Notes under the pieces: generated by a model
What the model was told of the DNA's origin: nothing
Seen by the model: the letters and a program-made list of their open reading frames with translations, nothing else
Databases searched by the model: none
In this document: positions 7,662-14,000 of the stretch, one piece after another
Layout of the letters: each line of letters begins with the position of its first letter
How positions within the stretch are numbered: position 1 is the first letter of the stretch
Assembly (NCBI GenBank): GCA_964444825.1
Contig: CAYUIS010000137.1
Location: 1 to 14,736 of the forward strand
Direction of reading: 5' to 3'
DNA: 14,736 nucleotides
Origin: CAYUIS01 sp964444825
GTDB lineage: Bacteria; Chloroflexota; Anaerolineae; B4-G1
Program-made: the position numbers and the translations under genes

Positions 7662-7677
7662 TTCCTCAGTGCGATAT

Positions 7678-7700
7678 CTCATTCGACTCCGCTCAAGACC
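7678..7700 (-). repeat. Interspersed element of the TCTTGAGCGGAGTCGAA type
   Basis: On the minus strand GGTCTTGAGCGGAGTCGAAT. It matches the element at 10020-10044 at most positions (T-C-Y-T-G-A-G-C-G-G-A-G-Y-C-G-A-A) but in the opposite orientation. Confidence 0.55.
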
Positions 7701-7719
7701 GGTTGTTGTCCTGCGTGCG

Positions 7720-9099
7720 CTATACCGTGCCAGGCCCAGTGCCTGGCCGCGAGCTCTGCTCCAGCAATGGATCATTTGCCACGGGCTCCAGCCCGGCCTC
7801 CTCCAGTTGCGCCCGCAGCTCGCGGATCGCGTCCTTCAGCTCGGCCATGCGCACCTCGCGCCCGGCCATCGCGTTGACCAACTTGCGCAACTCGGCGGTG
7901 CGCTCGGCCACGCGCTGCTCAAGCTTATCATAGGAATCCCGCAGCGCCTCCTCCGCCCGCTTCCGCTCGCTGATGTCAGTGAACAAACCGACATTGTATT
8001 CAACACCTCTGATGACCACTTTTCCGGTACTTATGTCGGCATAAATGATTCCACCATCCTTACGCAGGCAGGGTATTCCGGATGCCAGTGCTTTTTCACC
8101 TCTTGCCTGGGCCTCGAATTCCGATATGACGTGGTCCAGCGACTCTTTCGGATGAATATCCAGCACACTCATGCCAAGGAGTTCATCTTCTGAATAGCCC
8201 AATATTCTACAGATTGCAGGATTGGCATAATAGAATTGTTTCGACGCGAGTTCAGCCACAAGAATGCCCTCTGTGGCATTGTTAAACAGGCTGCGGTAAC
8301 GTTCTTCACTTTCACGCAGGTCCTGCTCCGTCTGTATGCGCTCGGTGATGTCCTGGAAGATGCCGCGCATCGCCACGCATTTGCCGTTCTCATACACCGG
8401 CTCGCCTTGGACGCGACACCAGATATGCTTCTGCTTGGATGTATGGACCTGTAGCTCAAGATCAAAGGGGGTGCCATTTTTGACGGCCTGGCCATATGCT
8501 TGCTCAAGGGTCTTTCGATCCCCGGGGGGATAGTAGCTGAGGTGTTCGTCGACGCCGGGTGGCTCCTGGCCGAAGGGTATTTCGATGATGTGGTAGAGGG
8601 CCTGCGTCCAGACTGCCTTTCCAGTCGTAAGGTCGTGCTCCCAGCCACCAATCTTGCCCATCGTGCCGGTGGCATCCAGTAACCTCTTACTCTCCCGCAG
8701 CGCTTCCTCGGCCTGCTTGCGTTCGATGGCGTAGCGCAGAGCGCGAACCAGCGAGTGGCTATTTGTCTCGCCCTTGACCAAATAGTCCTGGGCGCCGGCC
8801 TGCATCGCATGGATGGCTAGCGACTGGTCGCCGAGGCTGGTCAGCATCACGACGGGCAGCCCGGATGCGTGCTTGCGCATCGTGGCAACCGTGTCGAGCC
8901 CCTGGCTGTCTGGCAGATTGAGGTCGGTCAGGATTACGTCAATCTCCTCGCCAGCCAGCCGTTCGAGCCCGGCCGACATCCGGTCGACCCACTCCAGGTC
9001 GAACCCTGGTTGATCGGCCTCGGCCAGCATCTCGCGGATCAGGCGAGCGTCGCCCGGATTATCCTCGATCAACAGGACCTTGACTTGGCTGTCTTCCAT
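7720..9099 (-). CDS. REC-PAS-PAS-conserved tail protein, no kinase domain
   Basis: 459 residues from the preferred start. REC about 6-122 with E12-D13, phospho-acceptor D59 in 'VILTDLNLPDSQGLDT', T87 in 'VVMLTSLGD' and K109 in 'DYLVKGE'; the 'LNLPDS.GLDT' form is common in receivers fused to PAS or GGDEF modules. PAS1 about 135-255 (PAC 'AMRGIFQDITERIQ'), PAS2 about 265-383 ('YRSLFNNATEGILVAE', 'GYSEDELLGMSVLDI'), coiled coil about 384-407, tail 408-446 with 'AGREVRMAELKD', then a Gly/Pro-rich end. There is no HisKA, HATPase or GGDEF, so it is soluble and has two inputs plus a receiver but no visible output. Start 9099 is chosen over an ATG at 9144 because AGGGAG precedes it and the receiver begins there. 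Cofactors of the PAS domains cannot be told. Confidence 0.88.
   Translation of the reverse strand: MEDSQVKVLLIEDNPGDARLIREMLAEADQPGFDLEWVDRMSAGLERLAGEEIDVILTDLNLPDSQGLDTVATMRKHASGLPVVMLTSLGDQSLAIHAMQAGAQDYLVKGETNSHSLVRALRYAIERKQAEEALRESKRLLDATGTMGKIGGWEHDLTTGKAVWTQALYHIIEIPFGQEPPGVDEHLSYYPPGDRKTLEQAYGQAVKNGTPFDLELQVHTSKQKHIWCRVQGEPVYENGKCVAMRGIFQDITERIQTEQDLRESEERYRSLFNNATEGILVAELASKQFYYANPAICRILGYSEDELLGMSVLDIHPKESLDHVISEFEAQARGEKALASGIPCLRKDGGIIYADISTGKVVIRGVEYNVGLFTDISERKRAEEALRDSYDKLEQRVAERTAELRKLVNAMAGREVRMAELKDAIRELRAQLEEAGLEPVANDPLLEQSSRPGTGPGTV
7797..7881 (-). repeat. Tail-module repeat, copy 3 (coding, more diverged)
   Basis: Aligns with 238-322 and 3303-3387 over 85 bp without gaps but with roughly a dozen base changes, many at third codon positions. 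This implies selection on the protein sequence of the tail in this copy. Confidence 0.7.
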
Positions 9100-9108
9100 A
9101 TCACTTGA

Positions 9109-9114
9109 CTCCCT
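9109..9114 (-). promoter_or_regulatory. Shine-Dalgarno site deciding the start at 9099
   Basis: AGGGAG on the minus strand, nine bases before ATG 9099. The upstream ATG at 9144 has no such site. Confidence 0.5.
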
Positions 9115-9172
9115 GGATGGCGATTCGGGAAAGTTGCTGATCATTGTCAGGAACCGTTCTGATGACAGTTGA

Positions 9173-9244
9173 TCAACCTGCTTCGAGCCATCCTATGGCC
9201 TCTTCTTTCGTCTCAAAGAACATCCCAAAATCACCGATCTGCAA
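9173..9244 (-). pseudogene. Possible remnant: C-terminal fragment of an unrelated protein
   Basis: In a frame different from the receiver that ends at 9231, the minus strand reads ...'FGMFFETKEEAIGWLEAG' and then TGA at 9175-9173. 'FFETKEEAIGWL' resembles the last helix of STAS/SpoIIAA-like proteins ('F.T.EEALAWL'). A TGA lies in the same frame about 26 codons upstream, so no complete gene exists. It may be a decayed gene end, or chance. It overlaps the last codons of the receiver. Low confidence. Confidence 0.3.
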
Positions 9245-9632
9245 ATCGTGCTTTCAACTGCTCGACGGTTTGTGAGACGGAATCGAATTCAGTCGCTTTG
9301 TCGAAGAAATAGTCCGCCCCTGCTTCCAGGCACTTTTCGCGATACTGCGGGTAGGGGAAGGCGGTGAGCATGATGATCACCGGGCACACCTCACAGGCCT
9401 TGAGCGCCTCAAGCACCGTGATGCCGTTGCCCTTGGGCATACGGACGTCGAGGATTGCCACGTCCGGCTTGAGCAGCCGGATGGCCTCGAACGCCTCATG
9501 AGCATCTCTGGCCTGCCCAACCAGTTCGACATCTTTGAGCTCAAAGAGCAGAGCAGCCAGGCGCTCTCGCATCAGGGCCGAATCGTCAGCTATGAGCACT
9601 CTCAAGACTTTTTTCTTGCCGTCGTCTGTCAT
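9231..9632 (-). CDS. Single-domain response regulator (CheY/NarL-type receiver)
   Basis: 133 residues, one REC domain: D16-D17 in 'VLIADDSALMRERL', phospho-acceptor D62 in 'DVAILDVRMPKGNG', T90 in 'IIMLTAF' and K112 in 'YFFDKATEF'. The 'DVRMPKGNGITVLEALK' form is like NarL-family receivers, but the protein ends right after helix 5 with no HTH, so it cannot bind DNA by itself. A good GAGGTG ribosome site precedes the ATG. It lies about 260 bp downstream of the gapped REC-kinase, with a tandem duplication between them. Likely role: phosphate shuttle or binding partner in the relay, or a receiver that lost its output; the foreign-looking peptide end just downstream (9173-9244) leaves the second option open. 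Confidence 0.9.
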   Translation of the reverse strand: MTDDGKKKVLRVLIADDSALMRERLAALLFELKDVELVGQARDAHEAFEAIRLLKPDVAILDVRMPKGNGITVLEALKACEVCPVIIMLTAFPYPQYREKCLEAGADYFFDKATEFDSVSQTVEQLKARFADR

Positions 9633-9662
9633 TGCTTCACCTCATCTGACGCTATTGAAAGA

Positions 9663-9864
9663 ACCGAGCATCTCGGCGCAGAGACGCCAGGAAAACCTCG
9701 CGTCGCTCGCAGTCCGCGTCCCCTCGACCTCGCCCCGGGGACGGGGCTCGGAGCGGATACTGACAAGACCGAGCATCTCGGCGCAGAGACGCCAGGAAAA
9801 CCTCGCGTCGCCCGCAGTCCGCGTCCCCTCGACCTCGCCCCGGGGACGGGGCTCGGAGCGGATA
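9663..9864. repeat. Tandem duplication, 97-bp unit at 105-bp spacing
   Basis: Bases 9663-9759 recur at 9768-9864 with one visible difference (CGTCGCTCGC versus CGTCGCCCGC); eight bases (CTGACAAG) separate them. The unit is G+C-rich and contains GACGCCAGG and CCCCGGGG. It fills most of the 9633-9891 interval, in which I see no gene. A frame stays open through both copies because 105 is a multiple of three, but the peptide (Pro/Arg/Ser-rich) looks non-coding. Confidence 0.85.
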
Positions 9865-9891
9865 TGCTGCGGCTCTGTGTTAGATTTGCAC

Positions 9892-10975
9892 TCATTCTTC
9901 GGCTGGCCCGCTTGGCAAGNNNNNNNNNNNNNNNNNNNNNNNNNNNNNNNNNNNNNNNNNNNNNNNNNNNNNNNNNNNNNNNNNNNNNNNNNNNNNNNNN
10001 NNNNNNNNNNNNNNNNNNNTTGTCCTGAGCGGAGCCGAAGGATCGCCGATCTGCAATCTCAAATCCCCAATCTCCAATCTGCGATCTCAGATCTCCAATC
10101 GAATAGCCCAGTTCCACCCGCGGAGGCTCTCCACCGTACTTGAGCCCGTTGCTGATATAGTTGGTCCACACCTCCTCGATCCACGGGCCATAGCCCAGCG
10201 CCACCGGCCAGGTCTCGGGCAGGATGAGCTCGGCCTGGTATTCCTCAATCATGTAGACCATCCGCTGCCGCACGTCGTCCGCGATGCGGGCCATATCGAG
10301 TGGCCCTGTCTCTAGCTCCCCCATCTTGCGCACACCGGCCAGCAGCAACAGCGCGTCGATAATGCTCTGCATCTTGAATCCAACCTGGGCGATGGTGCCC
10401 AGGTATTCGTCCATTTCCTCATCTGACAGGCTGGTACGCATACTCCTCAGCAGTTCGGCAAAGCCGACGACGTTGGACACCGGCCCCTTGAGGTCGTGGG
10501 CCACGGTGTGGGCAAAGGCGTCCAGCTCGGCGTTGGCCTGCTGCAAGGCGATCACCTGGCCTTCAAGCTGCCGCCTCAGCGACTGTAGGGCAAGATGCGT
10601 GGCTACACGGGCCTGCACCTCCTCAATCTGGAAGGGCTTGGTGATATAGTCCACCCCACCCACAGCAAAGGCCTTGACCTTGTCAAGCACCTCGTCGAGC
10701 GCGCTGATGAATATGACCGGGATGTCCCGGGTTGGCTCGTCTGCCTTCAGCCGCCGGCAGACCTCGTAGCCGTCCATGTCCGGCATCATGATATCGAGCA
10801 AGATCAGGTCCGGGGGTTCGGACGCGGCGGCCATCAGGGCCATAGCGCCGCTCGGAATACCCCGCACCAGGTATTCCTGCTCGGTGAGCATCTTGGCCAG
10901 CACGCGCAGATTGGGCAACGTGTCGTCAACGATCATGATGTTGGCCTTGTACGAATTGGCTTGTCTTTCGCTCAT
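9892..10975 (-). CDS. Receiver-histidine kinase (REC-HisKA-HATPase), interrupted by assembly gap
   Basis: Visible N-part, 318 residues: REC about 12-130 with D17-D18, phospho-acceptor D61 in 'LILLDIMMPDMDGYEVCRRL' and K113 in 'YITKPFQ'; HisKA about 145-215 with H160 in 'HTVAHDLKGPV'; start of HATPase with N-box 'WTNYISNGLKYGG' (270-282). After 'PPRVELGYS' (284-292) a 7-bp repeat is translated in frame, then 100 Ns follow. Beyond the gap, in another frame, the minus strand reads L-P-S-G-P-A-E-E-stop (9918-9892), matching the usual 'FTLP' end of HATPase domains, so I place the stop at 9892. This needs a true gap length divisible by three, and about 70-80 residues with the G1/G2 boxes must be hidden there. 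ATG at 10975 follows GAGAGGG. Such soluble REC-kinases pass phosphate from an upstream relay step. REC-kinase identity is sure, the 3' end is inferred. Confidence 0.8.
9920..10019. other. Assembly gap, 100 Ns
   Basis: Exactly 100 Ns, the usual placeholder for a scaffold gap of unknown length. One edge lies in an interspersed repeat (10020-10044) and a 7-bp repeat, which likely broke the assembly. Any reading frame drawn through it is unreliable. Confidence 0.97.
10020..10044 (+). repeat. Interspersed element of the TGTCCTGAGCGGAGCCGAAG type
   Basis: Second copy of the element at 7678-7700, in the opposite orientation, at the very edge of the assembly gap and within the HATPase coding region of the REC-kinase. 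Confidence 0.6.
10041..10103. repeat. Degenerate 7-bp repeat (AATCTNN), locus 3, inside a kinase gene
   Basis: Units at seven-base spacing: GATCTGC, AATCTCA, AATCCCC, AATCTCC, AATCTGC, GATCTCA, GATCTCC, AATC. On the minus strand they are translated in frame as 'SIGDLRSQIGDWGFEIADRR' within the HATPase domain, at a loop between two beta strands. Confidence 0.75.
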
Positions 10976-10992
10976 TGTTTCCCTCTCTAGAT

Positions 10993-11016
10993 CACGAATG
11001 GCACGAATGGACGAAT
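10993..11016. repeat. CACGAATGG iterated repeat
   Basis: CACGAATGG-CACGAATGG-ACGAAT: two and a half near-identical units just upstream of the ribosome site of the REC-kinase gene. Similar ATTCGTG words are common between genes in Chloroflexota-like genomes (recalled, not searched). Confidence 0.55.
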
Positions 11017-11022
11017 CTCACA

Positions 11023-11055
11023 AATCTGCAATCTGCAATCTCCAATCTCCAATCA
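11023..11055. repeat. Degenerate 7-bp repeat (AATCTSC), locus 4
   Basis: AATCTGC, AATCTGC, AATCTCC, AATCTCC, AATCAC. It is the most regular of the four loci. It touches the stop codon of the hybrid kinase (11055-11053) and fills most of the 77-bp gap together with the CACGAATGG repeat. Confidence 0.8.
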
Positions 11056-14000
11056 CTCAATCAAAGCGATGATCCTGTCGAATCGAAACTCGTCCACCAA
11101 CTGGGTCAGGGCTCTGGCCGGCGAGGGGTGGTCTTGCTCGATCTGGGCCACAAGGCCCAGTATCAGGTCGCCCCGCGCCCGGCTGGCGGCGTCGTGCAGC
11201 TCGGCGATCCAATCGGCCGGCAAGGCGGCCAAGGCCTCCCGCGTCAACGGTTCCTGCCCCTGGCCATCCTCCCGATCCGCAGGCTGGTCCCCATCCTGAT
11301 AGATGTAGCGCACACCCAGGTGCTGGGCCAGCTTGTCGAAGAGGCCCATCTCGTGGAAGGGTTTGCGCATGTAATCGTCGCACCCAGCCGAGAGGATGAG
11401 GGATCGATCTTCCTCCATCGCGCTGGCGGTCAGGGCGATGATGACCGTGGCATGCCCCTGGACGGTTCCCTTGATGCGTTGGGTGGCTTCGTAGCCGTCC
11501 ATAACCGGCATGCGCATATCCATCCAGATCAGGTGGGGCTGCCAAGTCTCGTGCAGCTCAAGCGCCTCTTTCCCATCCGCCGCCTCTCTGACGGTGAAAC
11601 CCACCGGTTCCAGTATCTGGCGCACCAGTTGCCGGTTCTCGACGCGGTCGTCGACGACCAGGATGCGATAGCCCGGTTGATCCGGCTCCAAACCGACCAC
11701 GCGGCGAGCGGGCTGCACAGACGCCACGTCGGTCGGGTCCGCCAGCTCAAGCTCGATCTCGAATCGGAACGTTGTACCGTGTCCAACCTGGCTACTGAAG
11801 GTCAGATCACCGCCCATCATGGCCACGAACTTCTGGCTGATGGGCAGACCCAGCCCGGTACCCTCCTGGGATCGCTTCCCGCTTTCGGTTTGCGCAAAGG
11901 GCTCGAACAGGCTGTCCATCTCCTCTGGTGCGATGCCCACCCCTGTGTCCTCGACCTCAAAACTGAGCAGGGTGTGGCGCGAGGGGGGACCGTCTTCTCC
12001 CTGCCCGTTTCCTGGTTCGCGCGCCTTGCTGCTGACGCGCAGCGTCACGCTCCCTTCCTGCGTGAACTTGACCGCGTTGGCGAGCAGGTTAAAAAGGACC
12101 TGGCGCAGTTTGCGCTCGTCGGTGCGCACAAACTGGGGCACGTCGGGCGCTCGATCAAAGTGGACTTGCAGCCCCTTTTCCTGAGCACGCACAGCTATCG
12201 TAGCCTCGATGCTATCGAGGGTGCGATGCAGGTCAAACTCGACCGGATCGAGGGTGATCCGTCCCGCTTCGATCTTGGACATATCCAGCACGTCGTTGAT
12301 CAGGTCCAGCAGGTGTTCGCCACTGCGGCCGATGATCTGCACGTTCTCCTTATGCTCCGCCGAAAGCGTGGGACTGCGCTCCATCAGTTGGGCGAAGCCG
12401 AGGATGGCATTCAGCGGGGTGCGGAGTTCGTGGCTCATGTTGGCCAGGAACGTGCTCTTGGCCTGGTTCGCGGCTTCAGCCGCCTCCTTGGCCTGTTGCA
12501 ACGCCTCTTGCACCCGCTTGAGCTCGGTGATGTCCTCCTGGACGCTGACAAAGTGCGTGATCTCCCCATCTGCATCGGTGATGGGCGAGATCGACGCGGA
12601 TACCCAAAAGTGCTCGCCGTCCTTTCTCCTGTTGTGGAACTGTCCGCGCCACTCTCGGCCAGCCGCGATCGTCTCCCATAGCTGATCACGGGTTTCCGGT
12701 GACGTTTCACCCGATTCAAGGACACGCGGCCTCTGGCCGATGACTTCCTCCGGTGCATATCCCGTCGACTCGAAGAACTTGGGGTTGACGTATTCGATAT
12801 CCCCCTGGCGATCGGTGATAATGATCGCGGCGGGACTTTGTTCGACGGCGCGAGATAGCTTGCGCAGGGCTTCCTCGGTCCGCCTGCGCTCGGTGATGTC
12901 CGTGTAGACGGCAACCGCGCCGACGAACTTGTCCCTCGCCAGGACCGGGGAGCCCGCCACGATGACGTCAACCGGAGAGCCGTCCTTTCGATAGCGGACG
13001 GTCTCAATGGGCGGGATACTGGTCCCGTCCATGGCCATCTGCGTGAAATCGACCGCCTGCTTGTATGAATCGGGATCGGTGACCAGGGAGTCGATATCCT
13101 GGCCAATTGCCTCCTGCCGGATGTATCCGAACAACCGCTCCGCGCCCGGGTTCCATTCCGCGATGCGATGGTCGGCGTCCAGCGTCACGATAGCATCCGG
13201 GGCAGCCGCCAGCACGCTTTCCACGTACATCCGGCGCTCCTCGATCTCCTCGTAGAGCTGCGCGTTCTCCAGCGCGATGGCTGCCTGATGGATCACCGTC
13301 TGGCCCAGCGTTATCTCACCCCGTGTAAAGCGACGGGGACCCTGGCAGTCCCACACCTTGGCCAAGCCCACCAGGTGGCCCCGCGCCACCATCGGCAGCG
13401 CCAGCCCCGCCCACACCCCGCGGGTCTCCAGATCGGCCCGCTCGCCCGCGGGCGACTCGGGATCATCCACCTGTACCTGGGTAGGGCGGAGCAACTCTAT
13501 GGCGTCCGCCGTGAGCGGAAGATCGGCCAACTGGTAGGTCTGGCCTGGGACCGAAGCCCGCTCCCTGTCCGCCACCTCGGAAGTTACGTAATTGGCGGTC
13601 ACCGTGATGGCGCGAGCCTGTTCGTCCAGGCTGTAGATCTCGACGCTGGTGCCGTGCAGGATCTCGCACAGGCTGCGGGCTGCGTAGGGCAGTAGCTGGT
13701 CTATGGCCAGCGTAGATGAGAAAGCCGCCGTGACGCTGTAGAGCAGGTCCACCTCGCGCAGTCGCGCCCGCGTCTCCTCGTACAGGCGCGAGTTCTCAAT
13801 GGCTAGAGCGACCTGGCGAGCAAAGGCGTGGGCCAGGCGGGCCGACGCCTCGTCGTATGCGTTGGGGCGAGAGGAGCTCACCATCAACACGCCGACTACC
13901 TGGTCCTTGGAGAGCATCGGCGCACCCAACCAGGAGCCGTCCTCCTGCCCCTCTTCCTCGACCGTATGCGGTGCAATAACCGGGTCCCGTTCGCGCACGA

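Noticed and set aside
9629..9891. Extension of the REC-kinase through the gap to an ATGA overlap with the receiver at 9632
   Set aside because: The frame depends on the arbitrary 100 Ns and would translate two copies of a tandem repeat into a Pro/Arg-rich tail. The other frame gives a normal HATPase ending and stop at 9892.
11023..11055. CRISPR-like array
   Set aside because: The repeats are 7 bp with no spacers of uniform length and no cas genes.
10975..12681. 568-codon open frame on the plus strand
   Set aside because: It lies antisense to the hybrid kinase, whose frame has clear HisKA, HATPase and REC motifs. The plus-strand product has no recognisable domain and arises from the G+C-rich codon use of the kinase.
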